Of a stretch of 64,000 nt of DNA, positions 42,427 to 51,123 are shown in pieces (within the stretch, counting starts at the first letter, position 1; each line of letters starts with the position of its first letter). The DNA comes from Bradyrhizobium sp. KBS0727 (GTDB taxonomy: Bacteria > Pseudomonadota > Alphaproteobacteria > Rhizobiales > Xanthobacteraceae). The stretch covers positions 987,501 to 1,051,500 of the forward strand of contig NZ_CP042176.1 in NCBI RefSeq assembly GCF_005937885.2, read 5' to 3'. Made by a program: the position numbers and the translations under genes. The notes beneath the pieces are model-generated. The model ran no database searches and was not told the origin of the DNA. It saw only the letters and a list, made by a program, of their open reading frames with translations.

Positions 42427-42635
42427 TTCCTCTTCCTTTTTTTGCCGTCAACGCCACATGCCTTGCGGGACCGGGGCGATTGCGGAGTGGTTCACCGAAC
42501 TTGCAGCCGAATGGTTGCGCCCGCAAGTGGGACTGCAGGGGCGCTGAATTCACGGATGCCGGCCCCAGTTGAACCAATTTCCAGGATTGGCCGTATCTGC
42601 TAGATAGCCCGGGAAGGGGAGTCCCCGACATCGTG

Positions 42636-43790
42636 ATGACCACGCCCGACGGCAGCGAGATTTTCTACGGCAGCATCCCGGTCTTTCGCGGCTTCACCAG
42701 CCTGATGGATCCGGCGCTGTATTCGGCACTGCCTGACGACTGGAGCGTCGGCGTCGCCGACATCGTGGAATCGACCAGGGCGATTGCGGAGGCGCGCTAC
42801 AAGGCCGTGAACATGGCAGGCGCCTCGGTGATCGCCGCCGTCACCAATGCGCTTGAAGGCCGTGAGTTTCCGTTCGTGTTCGGCGGCGACGGCGCCAGCT
42901 TTGCGGTGTCGCCCGGCGATCTCGAACGCGCCCGCGAAGCGCTGGCGGCGACCGCCATCTGGGTCGAGGAAAGCCTCAACCTGGTTTTGCGGGTCGCGCT
43001 GATTCCGGTCGCTTCGATCCGCGCGCAGGGCCTCGATGTCCGCGTTGCCCGCTTTGGACCGTCGCCTAATCTGTCTTATGCGATGTTTTCGGGCGGCGGT
43101 CTCGGCTGGGCAGATGCGGCGATGAAGCGGGGTGAATTCGCGGTACCGAAAGCGCCCCCCGGGAGCCAGCCCGATCTTTCCGGACTTTCATGCCGGTTCG
43201 AGGAAATTCCCTCGACGCGTGGGCTCATTCTTTCGGTGCTGGTGATGCCGGTCGCCGGCGCCGATCCGCTGGCGTTTCGTCAAGTGATCGAGGACGTCAT
43301 CTCGCTCGTCGAGCGGAGCCCCGAAGCGGGACGGCCGGTGCCGCCGGGCGGGCCGCCGTTGCGATGGCCGCCGGCGGGCGTGGAGTACGAGGCACGCGCC
43401 GCGCGCGGCGGGCCGTTGCTGAAGCGGCGCATCGTCGTGCTGGCAATGACGCTGTGGGCCTTCGTGGTGCTGCGCCTTCGCATCAAGGTCGGGAATTTCG
43501 TGCCGAAGACCTATGTGCAGCAGGTGGTGGAGAATTCCGACTTCCGCAAATATGACGACGGCCTGCGGATGATTCTCGATTGCACGCCGGAGCTCGAGCG
43601 TGCGCTGACACAGCGCCTGGCGGCTGCCGCTTCAAGCGGGATCGTGCGCTATGGCCTGCACCGGCAGGATGCGGCGATGATGACCTGCTTCACGCCGTCG
43701 GTGATGCGCAGCGACCACGTCCACTTCATCGACGGCGCGCGCGGTGGCTATGCGTCGGCGGCAACCGCGCTGAAAGCGACGATGGCGTGA
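42636..43790 (+). CDS. DUF3095 family protein (cyclase-fold-like)
   Basis: A 384-residue soluble protein of the DUF3095 family. The N-terminal half resembles a class III cyclase/GGDEF-like alpha/beta fold (VGVADIVESTRAI at the place of the first metal Asp, FPFVFGGDGASFAV as a GGDG hairpin). The C-terminal region includes KVGNFVPKTYVQQVVENSDFRKYDDGLRM and a terminal CTPELERALTQR. Function is unknown; binding of a nucleotide is plausible. ATG at 42636 is chosen, a GTG one codon earlier is possible; AAGGGGAG lies 15 nt upstream. It is divergent from the penicillin acylase gene. Confidence 0.87.
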   Translation: MTTPDGSEIFYGSIPVFRGFTSLMDPALYSALPDDWSVGVADIVESTRAIAEARYKAVNMAGASVIAAVTNALEGREFPFVFGGDGASFAVSPGDLERAREALAATAIWVEESLNLVLRVALIPVASIRAQGLDVRVARFGPSPNLSYAMFSGGGLGWADAAMKRGEFAVPKAPPGSQPDLSGLSCRFEEIPSTRGLILSVLVMPVAGADPLAFRQVIEDVISLVERSPEAGRPVPPGGPPLRWPPAGVEYEARAARGGPLLKRRIVVLAMTLWAFVVLRLRIKVGNFVPKTYVQQVVENSDFRKYDDGLRMILDCTPELERALTQRLAAAASSGIVRYGLHRQDAAMMTCFTPSVMRSDHVHFIDGARGGYASAATALKATMA

Positions 43791-43829
43791 GCGGGTGGTG
43801 CCCAATCTCGCGTTAGAGTATGCGGAGGC

Positions 43830-43979
43830 GCCCCCACCCCAGCCCTCCCCGCAAGCGGCAGAGGGAGTCCGACCGACTGCGCGCCGCGCGGTTCTTATCT
43901 TTGCAAGGAAAGCTAGCTGCCCCAAGCGCGGTCTGTCCCCTCTCCCGCTTGCTTGCGGGGGAGGGCTAGGGTGGGGGTC
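43830..43979. repeat. Long palindromic extragenic repeat
   Basis: A 150-bp inverted repeat: CCCCCACCCCAGCCCTCCCC at the left and its near-complement GGGGAGGGCTAGGGTGGGGG at the right, with AAGCGGCAGAGGGA / TCTCCCGCTTG inside. It lies between DUF3095 and the convergent DUF2147 gene, where it could terminate both. Confidence 0.85.
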
Positions 43980-44013
43980 GCGCGGCGTCGGCAGTCTCGC
44001 GAATAGCGCGAAC

Positions 44014-44457
44014 TCACTTCCCGACCCGCGTCCAGTTCTCGCCGCCGCAAAGTGCGCCGACGCAGCCTTCCACCCGGAGCGTATCCGCCCCCGTGACCGA
44101 AACGTTGCTCGCATAGGTCGAGCCGTCATCGGCGTTGTAGATCTGGCCCGACCATTTTCCGGAGCCGGTCAGCTGCATGCCGCTGAACAGCGGAAGGCCG
44201 ATCATCGGACGCTTTTTAAGCGCCGGATTCGGATTCTTGTCGTCGACCTGGGGTTTGCCGGTGGCGGGATCGATCGGGTCGCGCAGGCCAACGATTACCC
44301 CGCAAATTCCGCCGCCGCATTTGCTGACCCGCACCCGGGCATCGCCGGCCTGGGTCAGCCAGGTGCCGGTCGGCTCGCCGGCGCCTTGGGCGCGGGCGGA
44401 CGGAGCAGCGAGCAACGCCGCCAAAATCGCGATGATGAAACCGTATCGGCAGGCCAT
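44014..44457 (-). CDS. DUF2147 family periplasmic protein
   Basis: A 147-residue secreted protein with a Sec signal peptide (MACRYGFIIAILAALLAAPS, cleavage near ARAQ) and a small beta-sandwich domain. DUF2147 landmarks: GTWLTQAGDARVRVSKCGG near the start, KKRPMIGLPLFSGM, GKWSGQIYNADDGSTYAS and GCVGALCGGENWTRV at the C-terminus. Four cysteines may form two disulphides. The family occurs in the periplasm of many proteobacteria without assigned function, sometimes binding hydrophobic ligands. It is followed by a long REP element and stands alone. Confidence 0.88.
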   Translation of the reverse strand: MACRYGFIIAILAALLAAPSARAQGAGEPTGTWLTQAGDARVRVSKCGGGICGVIVGLRDPIDPATGKPQVDDKNPNPALKKRPMIGLPLFSGMQLTGSGKWSGQIYNADDGSTYASNVSVTGADTLRVEGCVGALCGGENWTRVGK

Positions 44458-44668
44458 GAATCATTCCCCGAAAAAAGGCAGGCCTGCATAACAATAAATC
44501 AGATTGTGCAACGCCGTATTATGGCGCTTTCGAACGATGCATGCCCTCGGACGAGATCCGGGGTGGCCGCCGGTTCGCGTTGGGAAAACGCCTCAAATCA
44601 AAAGTCTCGAGTTCGGTTCTGATTTCTCGAGTCCGGTTCTGATTTAATGAAATCGACGACGCGCGCGG

Positions 44669-46051
44669 CTATTTGCCCCACCGCGTCAAGCGAATGGAGA
44701 GCGCCGTGCCGAGGCCGTAGACGACCATCGCCGCTCCCACCAGCGCAAACAACGTCCACGCCGGCGCACCCGACGCCGCCAGCCACCAGCCGCCGAGGCC
44801 GACCAGCAGCAATCTGGCGGTGCCCGCCAGCACCGGACCGCCGACTTTGGCGGCGCCCTGCGACGAGAAATAAAGGCACGCGCCCATTCCGAAGAAGGCG
44901 AATGCCGGCCCTGCCAGCGAGAAGTAGGAATTGGCAGCGGCCGTGACGCCGGGATCGCTGGTAAACAGCGAGACCCAGAGCGCCGGCCATATCGCCACGA
45001 CGATGCCGATCAGGCCCACGATCAGGCTGGAGGCCGCGCCTGCCGTCCAGGCCACCTGACGCGCGCGCGTCACCAGACCGGCGCCCATCGCCATGCCGAC
45101 CATCGGAACCGAGGCAACGCCAAAAGCAAAAGCGATCGGCGTCAGCAGGAATTCCAGCCGCGAACCCATGCCGTAGCCGGCCAGCGTCTCGGTGCCGAAC
45201 GAAGCGAGGATCTTGGTGAAGATCAGGATGGTCAGCACCGTCTGCAATGGCGACAGGCAGGAGACTGCGCCGACCTTGAGAATGTCGAAGAACATGTCGC
45301 GCTGAAACGTGAAGGCCGCGAAGTTCAGTTTCAACCGGCTGCGGCCGCTGGCGAGATACCAGGCCAGGAAGATCGCGCCGAGCGTGAAAGCGGTGAGCTG
45401 GCCGGTGGCGACGCCCGCCATGCCGAGCTTCGGCAGGCCGAACAGCCCGAGACCGAATCCGCCGCCGACCGCAACCTGCACAATGGCGGTGCCGATCAGC
45501 GTCACCGAGGGTATGCGCATGTCGCCGGTGCCGCGCACCACCGAGGCCAGCGTGTTGACCAGCCAGATCGAGATCGCGCCGGAGAACAGCACGTGCGAAT
45601 ATTGCATGGACTGTTCGAGCACGCCGCCGCGTCCGCCCAGCAGCGAATAGAACTGGCGGCCGAAGCTCAGCATCATCACCGTGAAGAACAGTCCGGCGCA
45701 GGCGCCGATGATGGCCGCATGCAGCGCCAGCGTCGCGGCGCGATCGCGATTTCCGGCGCCGAGCGCGCGGCTGATGGCGGAGGAAACACCGCCGCCCATT
45801 GCGCCGGCCGACATCATCTGCGTCAGCATCACGAAGGGAAACACCAGCGCGATCCCGGCCAGCGGCTCGGTGCCGAGCCGGCCGATGTAGGAGGTCTCGG
45901 CGACCGCCACCAGCGCGGTGCCGAACATTGCGATCGTGTTGGGTACAGCGAGCGTCAACAGCGTCGGCAGGATCGGCGCGACCAACAGGCTGTTGACCGC
46001 GGAAGGCGGCACGGCCGCGGGGCGCACGTCGAGCGGGGCGTCAATCGTCAT
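44669..46051 (-). CDS. MATE family multidrug efflux protein
   Basis: A 460-residue inner-membrane transporter with twelve predicted helices in two six-helix lobes. Family traits: TLAVPNTIAMFGTALVAVAE (helix 1), SAGAMGGGVSSAISRALGAG after helix 2, and the repeat of this motif in the second lobe (FAFGVASVPMVGMAMGAG). MATE proteins export cationic drugs or metabolites in exchange for protons or sodium. The subgroup lacks a clear DinF or NorM signature to name it. It is isolated; the next gene upstream (acetyltransferase) is 90 bp away on the same strand and could share its transcript. Confidence 0.92.
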   Translation of the reverse strand: MTIDAPLDVRPAAVPPSAVNSLLVAPILPTLLTLAVPNTIAMFGTALVAVAETSYIGRLGTEPLAGIALVFPFVMLTQMMSAGAMGGGVSSAISRALGAGNRDRAATLALHAAIIGACAGLFFTVMMLSFGRQFYSLLGGRGGVLEQSMQYSHVLFSGAISIWLVNTLASVVRGTGDMRIPSVTLIGTAIVQVAVGGGFGLGLFGLPKLGMAGVATGQLTAFTLGAIFLAWYLASGRSRLKLNFAAFTFQRDMFFDILKVGAVSCLSPLQTVLTILIFTKILASFGTETLAGYGMGSRLEFLLTPIAFAFGVASVPMVGMAMGAGLVTRARQVAWTAGAASSLIVGLIGIVVAIWPALWVSLFTSDPGVTAAANSYFSLAGPAFAFFGMGACLYFSSQGAAKVGGPVLAGTARLLLVGLGGWWLAASGAPAWTLFALVGAAMVVYGLGTALSIRLTRWGK

Positions 46052-46141
46052 GCGTCACGTACTTTCAGCCGGAGCCGTATAGATTACGGACAACATATTA
46101 TGCGGCGGGGCCGGCGCAAGCCACCCGCCCCAACGCAGGGG

Positions 46142-46681
46142 TCACCACGGCAGGCCGCATAGGTCGATGACGCCGTCGCGCGGCTTGCGGGTGAAATCGA
46201 ACACGAACGGCGCCATCGCGTCGAAGCGAACCCGTCCTTCTGGCTGCTCGGCATAGACTTCGCCTTCGAAGCGATGCCAGCCGCGCGCCTGATAGAATGC
46301 CTCATTGTGCGGCTCGCAGAACAGCATGGCGAATCTGATTGCTTCGTGGTCGCGCATGGTCTGAACCGCCGCGTTGAGGGCAAGCGTGGCATAGCCGTGG
46401 CCGCGGCAATCCTCCCGGGTCGAGACGCCGCCGATGCCGCCGATATCGAGCTTGCGCCCGTTCCAGGTGACGGTGCGGAAGTAGATGCCGACATGGCAGG
46501 CCAATCCGGCTTTGGCCGATTCTTCCGGTGCGTCGATCAGCACCCGCAGATCGGCATGGGCCCATTTGACGTGACCCCAGGACAGTTTTTCGACCACATC
46601 GCGCGGCCAGACTGCTTGCATCAGCGGCTCGACCACAGGCCATGATGCGTCGCCGTTGAGGACGTCGATCTCGATGCTCAT
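46142..46681 (-). CDS. GNAT acetyltransferase, AAC(2')-like
   Basis: A 179-residue N-acetyltransferase. Acetyl-CoA is bound by the motif A region (VSTREDCRGHGYATLAL). Motifs at the termini (WPRDVVEKLSWGHVKW; MAPFVFDFTRKPRDGVIDL; CGLPW at the end) resemble aminoglycoside 2'-N-acetyltransferases and NodA-type relatives. The start at 46681 has GAGGTAAGGAA directly upstream, better than the frame's first ATG at 46705. An aminoglycoside-modifying role is possible but such housekeeping homologues often act on cell-wall or other amines. It lies next to the MATE exporter, which may hint at a shared small-molecule defence role. Confidence 0.85.
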   Translation of the reverse strand: MSIEIDVLNGDASWPVVEPLMQAVWPRDVVEKLSWGHVKWAHADLRVLIDAPEESAKAGLACHVGIYFRTVTWNGRKLDIGGIGGVSTREDCRGHGYATLALNAAVQTMRDHEAIRFAMLFCEPHNEAFYQARGWHRFEGEVYAEQPEGRVRFDAMAPFVFDFTRKPRDGVIDLCGLPW

Positions 46682-46797
46682 TTCCTTACCTCGTCGCGCC
46701 AGCACGCATTGCGCTTTGTATCTGTCATACGCCGGATGCGGTGGGGCGTTACCGGAGAAGGCGGCTGTTTTGTCAAATTGCGGTATTTTAGATCGAT

Positions 46798-46818
46798 GGA
46801 ACCTTCTATAAGGGTTCC
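46798..46818. promoter_or_regulatory. Candidate operator: inverted repeat before sodB
   Basis: GGAACC...GGTTCC with a nine-base spacer (TTCTATAAG), 39 bp upstream of the superoxide dismutase start. Position suggests a regulatory site or a leader hairpin; no known regulator consensus is matched by eye. Confidence 0.35.
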
Positions 46819-46856
46819 CGTTAGATCACGTCTCCCACCAGTTCGGACATCACGCC

Positions 46857-47453
46857 ATGACCTTCACGCTGCCCAATCTGCCCTATGCCCATGACGCCCT
46901 TGCGCCCTATATGTCCAAGGAAACGCTCGAATTCCATCACGACAAGCACCATCAGGCTTACGTGACCAACCTGAACAACGCGATCAAGGGGACCGAATAC
47001 GAAGGCAAATCCCTCGAGGAGATCGTCAAGACTTCGTTCGGCAAGAACGCGGCGGTGTTCAATAATGCCGGCCAGCACTACAACCATCTGCATTTCTGGC
47101 CCTGGATGAAGCCGCATGGCGGCGGCAGCAAGCTGCCCAGCCGTCTGGAAAAGAAGATCAACGAGGACCTCGGCGGGTTCGAAAAGTTCAAGACCGATTT
47201 CGCCGCCGCCGGTGTCGGCCAGTTCGGCTCCGGCTGGTGCTGGCTCCAGGTCAAGAACGGCAAGCTCGAAATCGCCAAGACCGCGAACGGCGAGAACCCG
47301 CTGGTCCACGGCGCCACGCCGATCCTCGGCTGCGACGTCTGGGAGCACTCCTACTACATCGACTACCGCAACCGCCGTCCCGACTACCTGAAGGCGTTCG
47401 TCGATCAACTCGTGAACTGGGACTATGTCGACGAGATGTTCGGCAAGGTGTGA
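46857..47453 (+). CDS. sodB: Superoxide dismutase [Fe/Mn]
   Basis: A 198-residue cytoplasmic superoxide dismutase. The metal ligands are all visible: His in FHHDKHHQAYV, His in GQHYNHLHFWPW, and Asp/His in LGCDVWEHSYYIDY. Gln before the second ligand region (NNAGQHYNH) is at the position where Fe-type enzymes have glutamine; rhizobial enzymes of this group are often cambialistic. It converts superoxide to hydrogen peroxide and oxygen. A REP-type palindrome and then a terminator follow. The name sodB is by similarity to the Fe-type; sodA would be equally acceptable. Confidence 0.94.
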   Translation: MTFTLPNLPYAHDALAPYMSKETLEFHHDKHHQAYVTNLNNAIKGTEYEGKSLEEIVKTSFGKNAAVFNNAGQHYNHLHFWPWMKPHGGGSKLPSRLEKKINEDLGGFEKFKTDFAAAGVGQFGSGWCWLQVKNGKLEIAKTANGENPLVHGATPILGCDVWEHSYYIDYRNRRPDYLKAFVDQLVNWDYVDEMFGKV

Positions 47454-47458
47454 GTCTC

Positions 47459-47577
47459 CGTCATTCCGGAGCGATGCGAAGCATCGAACCATGATGTGCA
47501 ATTGCACATCTGAGAATCTCGAGATTCCCTGATGCGCAATTGCGCATCTGAGGTTCGCTTCGCGCCTCGGAATGACG
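47459..47577. repeat. REP-type extragenic palindrome
   Basis: Related to the repeats at 4299 and 5223. Outer arms GTCATTCCG / CGGAATGAC, inner perfect palindromes ATGTGCAATTGCACAT and ATGCGCAATTGCGCAT. Confidence 0.85.
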
Positions 47578-47597
47578 TGACAGAAAGAAATCTCAAG

Positions 47598-47624
47598 GGG
47601 CGGCAGTGCAAACTGCCGCCCTTT
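47598..47624 (+). terminator. Rho-independent terminator
   Basis: A perfect 10-bp stem (47598-47607 with 47612-47621) with a GCAA tetraloop, followed by TTTCGCTT. Ends the sodB transcript. Confidence 0.8.
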
Positions 47625-47717
47625 CGCTTGATACGCGATTTCACGGCCTTGCCGCGACCGCGCGCTTGCGGCACAAGCTGAATGCCTGACGACATTCGCT
47701 GACGCGGGAATGCTGCG

Positions 47718-48092
47718 ATGAGCTATTTGCTGGTCTTTTTCGGGGGCGGTCTTGGCGCGACGCTGCGCCATCTCATCAATCTCACCTGCGCGCGCTGTAT
47801 CGGCATCGGATTTCCCTGGGGCACCTTCATCATCAACATCACGGGCTCGACCGTGATGGGGCTGATCGCGGGCTATCTCGCCTTCAAGGGCGAAGCCTCG
47901 CAGCCCTGGCGGCTGTTCCTGATGACCGGCATTCTCGGCGGCTACACGACATTTTCCGCCTTCTCGCTCGACGCCGCGCTGCTCTACGAGCGCGGTGAAC
48001 TCGGGCTTGCGGCACTCTACGTGTTCGGATCGGTCGCGCTCTCGATCGCGGGCCTGTTCGGCGGCCTTGCGCTGGTGCGCTCGCTCACCTGA
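47718..48092 (+). CDS. crcB: Fluoride ion channel CrcB/Fluc
   Basis: A 124-residue membrane protein with four helices. Fluc landmarks are present: GGGLGATLRHLIN (with the conserved Arg), FPWGTFIINITGSTVMGL (the Asn polar-track residue) and GILGGYTTFSAFSLD (the sodium-site loop and Phe-box). It forms a dual-topology homodimer that exports fluoride. I looked for a fluoride riboswitch in the 90-bp leader after the upstream terminator and did not find its conserved core. The downstream gene starts 137 bp later. Confidence 0.93.
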   Translation: MSYLLVFFGGGLGATLRHLINLTCARCIGIGFPWGTFIINITGSTVMGLIAGYLAFKGEASQPWRLFLMTGILGGYTTFSAFSLDAALLYERGELGLAALYVFGSVALSIAGLFGGLALVRSLT

Positions 48093-48229
48093 ACGGCTGG
48101 TCAAGCCTCCGTGACGTCGCCGCATGGGCATGCCTGAGAGGCGCATGGGTGGAGCCCAGCTTCCGTTTGCCTCGGTAGGGTGCCGGGACTAAGCAGGGTG
48201 GATTCTCATCACCCGCCCGACTCATTGCC

Positions 48230-48835
48230 TTGTCAGAATCCGTAAAAGGCCCGGCGCCTGCCGATGACGCCGCAGACGCCGAGCAGCCGCCTCGGCGCGC
48301 CCGCAAGCCGGTCGGCTGGTCGATGATCATGATCGGCGTGCTGGTCGCGGCCTCCGCCACGCTGGTCTGGCGGCGTGACGGCATCGACGGCGTGCTTGAA
48401 ATTCTCACCCACGATCTGGCGCTGTTCGGCGGCATCCTGCCGCGCGTGCTGGCCGGCTGCCTGCTCGGCGCGTTCATCACCGAGGTTTTGCCGCACGAGA
48501 AAATATCGCGCTCGCTCGGGCCGAATTCCGGCCTGAAGGGATTGCTGATCGGAACCGCGTTCGGCGCCATCCTGCCGGGCGGGCCGTTTACCGCCTATCC
48601 GGTGGCGGCAGCTTTGCTCACGGTCGGCGCCGATTTCGGCGCGACCATTGCGATGGTGGTGAGCTGGACGCTGATCGGCTACGGCCGGGCGGTGGCCTGG
48701 GAGTTGCCGATCCTCGGCGTCGACTTCACGCTGTGGCGGATCGTGATCTCGCTGCCGATCCCGGTGCTGGCCGGTGCGCTCGGGCGTTTCGTCTTTGTGC
48801 GGATGTATCCGAAAAGCGCGGAGCCGCTGTCATGA
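48230..48835 (+). CDS. Permease half-subunit 1 (ArsP/UPF0718-like)
   Basis: A 201-residue protein with a hydrophilic N-terminus, then one helix (GWSMIMIGVLVAASATLV) and about four more. It has the signature ILPGGPFTAYPVAAALLTVGA; the ArsP_1/UPF0718 permease family normally carries two such repeat halves in one polypeptide of about 340 residues. Here the second half is encoded by the next gene, whose start overlaps this stop as ATGA. The start codon is uncertain: TTG at 48230 is used as no ATG is in frame before the first helix. The metal-linked cysteines of some family members are absent. Substrate unknown. Confidence 0.75.
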   Translation: MSESVKGPAPADDAADAEQPPRRARKPVGWSMIMIGVLVAASATLVWRRDGIDGVLEILTHDLALFGGILPRVLAGCLLGAFITEVLPHEKISRSLGPNSGLKGLLIGTAFGAILPGGPFTAYPVAAALLTVGADFGATIAMVVSWTLIGYGRAVAWELPILGVDFTLWRIVISLPIPVLAGALGRFVFVRMYPKSAEPLS

Positions 48836-49332
48836 CCGCAGCGCTGATCATCGATCTCACGCTGTGGGGCTCGGTTGCGGCGCTCGCCTTCCTGGTCTGG
48901 CGGCGCGGGCGCGTCGTTCTGGTGTCGGCCGCGCGCGAAGGCACCATGGATTTCATCAACATCGTGCCCCGGATCGGGCTCGGCGTGATCGGTTCGGGCT
49001 ACATCGCGGCCGTCATTCCGCAGGAGGTCATCACCGGCTGGCTCGGCCCGGACAGCGGCTGGCTCGGCGTGTTGGCCGCTGTGGTCGCGGGGGCGGCGAC
49101 CCCGGGCGGCCCGGTGGTCGGTTTTTCGATCGGAGCGGCGGCCCTGAAGGTCGGGGGCGGCCCGCCGCAAGTGATCGCCTATGTGGTCGCCTGGGCGCTG
49201 TTCGCCTTTCAGCGGCTGATTCTGTGGGAAATCCCGTTTATGCCGGCCAAGTTCGTCTGGTTCCGTGCCGCGGTGTCGTTGCCGTTTCCGTTCCTGGCCG
49301 CGGCGCTGGCGATGGCGATCGGGAAGCCGTGA
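48832..49332 (+). CDS. Permease half-subunit 2 (ArsP/UPF0718-like)
   Basis: A 166-residue membrane protein with about five helices, beginning MTAALIIDLTLWGSV. It repeats the signature of the preceding gene as ATPGGPVVGFSIGAAALKVGG in the same relative place, so the two are internal-repeat halves of one permease made as separate, coupled polypeptides (ATGA overlap). They presumably assemble as a heterodimer. The preceding frame is open further upstream only as antisense-like overlap with gene 1. No regulator or metalloid gene is adjacent. Confidence 0.78.
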   Translation: MTAALIIDLTLWGSVAALAFLVWRRGRVVLVSAAREGTMDFINIVPRIGLGVIGSGYIAAVIPQEVITGWLGPDSGWLGVLAAVVAGAATPGGPVVGFSIGAAALKVGGGPPQVIAYVVAWALFAFQRLILWEIPFMPAKFVWFRAAVSLPFPFLAAALAMAIGKP

Positions 49333-49433
49333 AAGAGCTTCAAGTCATTGCAATAAAAGATAATTTTCCAAGATTTGGCTGAAACGCCACTGGGCCATGT
49401 TTCGAACTGCTGGGCATCCGAAGTTCTGGTAGA

Positions 49434-49739
49434 ATGTCCTCCATGGAAAAGCAGGACATCCTTGCCAGATTACGCGAGCATCAGGCCGCCCTGAATGCAA
49501 AGGGCGTGAGCCATGCCGCCTTGTTCGGGTCGCGCGCACGTGGAGATGACCGCCCGGATAGCGATATCGATATCCTGGTGGAGATCGCGCCTGACGTTCC
49601 AATGGACGTCTTCACGTATGTCGGAATTGTTCACAGCATCGAAGACCTGTTTCCTGTCAGGGTCGATGTTTCAAATCGTGTCGCCCTCAAACCCCACGTA
49701 CGACCGTTCGCCGAGCGCGACGCTGTTTATGCGTTCTGA
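49434..49739 (+). CDS. MNT-type nucleotidyltransferase, antitoxin of an MNT/HepT pair
   Basis: A 101-residue minimal nucleotidyltransferase. The catalytic motif is ALFGSRARGDDRPDSDIDILVE (GSxARG and DxD). In characterised pairs, MntA-type antitoxins neutralise the HEPN toxin HepT by adding AMP to a tyrosine beside the toxin's active site. The ATG at 49434 is used; an ATG three codons later (49443) is possible. Its end overlaps the HepT-like gene by 11 bp, the usual order for this module. The flanks show no mobile element. Confidence 0.88.
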   Translation: MSSMEKQDILARLREHQAALNAKGVSHAALFGSRARGDDRPDSDIDILVEIAPDVPMDVFTYVGIVHSIEDLFPVRVDVSNRVALKPHVRPFAERDAVYAF

Positions 49740-50076
49740 ATCCGCCAAAGGGGCCTTGTACGATATTCGGGACAACATTCTGTTCGCCCGTCAATTTGTA
49801 GATGGTCTCACCTCCGAAACCTTCACGGCGTCACGTCTGCATGTCTATGCTGCGACGCGGGCTCTGGAAATCATCTCCGAAGCAAGTCGCCGACTGCCCG
49901 ACGATCTACGCAATCGTCACCGCCATTTACCCTGGCGGTCCATTCGTGATGTTGGCAACTTTTACCGGCACCAATACGACAACGTCGCGGCTTCCTATGT
50001 CTGGGAAACCGTGACCGCGCATCTCCCGCCATTGCTCGCTGCCGTTCTCACCGAAATCGAAGCATTGGAGAGGTAG
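49729..50076 (+). CDS. HepT-like HEPN-domain toxin of an MNT/HepT pair
   Basis: A 115-residue helical HEPN-domain protein. The toxin-site region is LPWRSIRDVGNFYRHQYDNV. The Tyr in RHQY is the target tyrosine of the antitoxin in the characterised family. The Rx4-6H ribonuclease motif is modified: the Arg usual before Asn is Gly (VGNFYRH), so the catalytic arginine may be the one in SIRDVG or YRH. This GN...RH variant seems to recur in HepT-like proteins. The start overlaps the antitoxin gene by 11 bp. It stops 49 bp before the Zur box. Confidence 0.85.
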   Translation: MRSESAKGALYDIRDNILFARQFVDGLTSETFTASRLHVYAATRALEIISEASRRLPDDLRNRHRHLPWRSIRDVGNFYRHQYDNVAASYVWETVTAHLPPLLAAVLTEIEALER

Positions 50077-50124
50077 TGGGGGCGGGGGCTTACCTTGACC
50101 CCCTCCAGTTTCTGGACTCCCGTT

Positions 50125-50141
50125 ATGTTATAATATAACAT
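50125..50141. promoter_or_regulatory. Zur box
   Basis: ATGTTATAATATAACAT: a perfect 8+1+8 palindrome matching the alphaproteobacterial Zur operator pattern (GTTATAATATAAC core), 6 bp upstream of the His-rich small gene and the znuCBA genes. Under zinc sufficiency Zur-zinc would repress the operon. Confidence 0.88.
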
Positions 50142-50147
50142 TTCGGC

Positions 50148-50357
50148 ATGGCTCACTCCCACTCTCACGACCACCCCCCCGACCACGGACATCACGGGCA
50201 CGCGCACGGGCATGCCCATAGCCATGGCCCGGAGACGCCCCATCCGGCGCAACCGGCCCCTTGGTCGATCCTGCGGATGACCGTGTTGTTGCGGCTTGGC
50301 GCCGCCGTGGTGGTCAGCGCCGGGCTGTGGGCGATCGTGCTGCTGGCGATGAGGTGA
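50148..50357 (+). CDS. Small histidine-rich membrane protein of the Zur regulon
   Basis: A 69-residue protein. Residues 1-35 are an unusually dense His stretch (MAHSHSHDHPPDHGHHGHAH and more) and residues 43-68 form one transmembrane helix (ILRMTVLLRLGAAVVVSAGL). It starts only 6 bp after the Zur palindrome, so its mRNA is either leaderless or starts within the box. The stop is 2 bp before the znuC start. It may bind zinc near the ZnuCB permease or act as a small chaperone or regulator; no named family is known to me. Confidence 0.75.
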   Translation: MAHSHSHDHPPDHGHHGHAHGHAHSHGPETPHPAQPAPWSILRMTVLLRLGAAVVVSAGLWAIVLLAMR

Positions 50358-50359
50358 GC

Positions 50360-51118
<759 letters not shown>

Positions 51119-51123
51119 TTTCC

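Noticed and set aside
46142..46681. NodA or a dedicated aminoglycoside resistance gene
   Set aside because: Similarity is only at the GNAT and terminal motif level; no nod genes and no resistance context.
47625..47717. Fluoride riboswitch upstream of crcB
   Set aside because: I could not find the conserved core bases; the leader is short and GC-rich.
48093..48229. Cobalamin or metal riboswitch before the split permease
   Set aside because: GC-rich with possible hairpins, but the conserved B12-box and other core motifs are not there.
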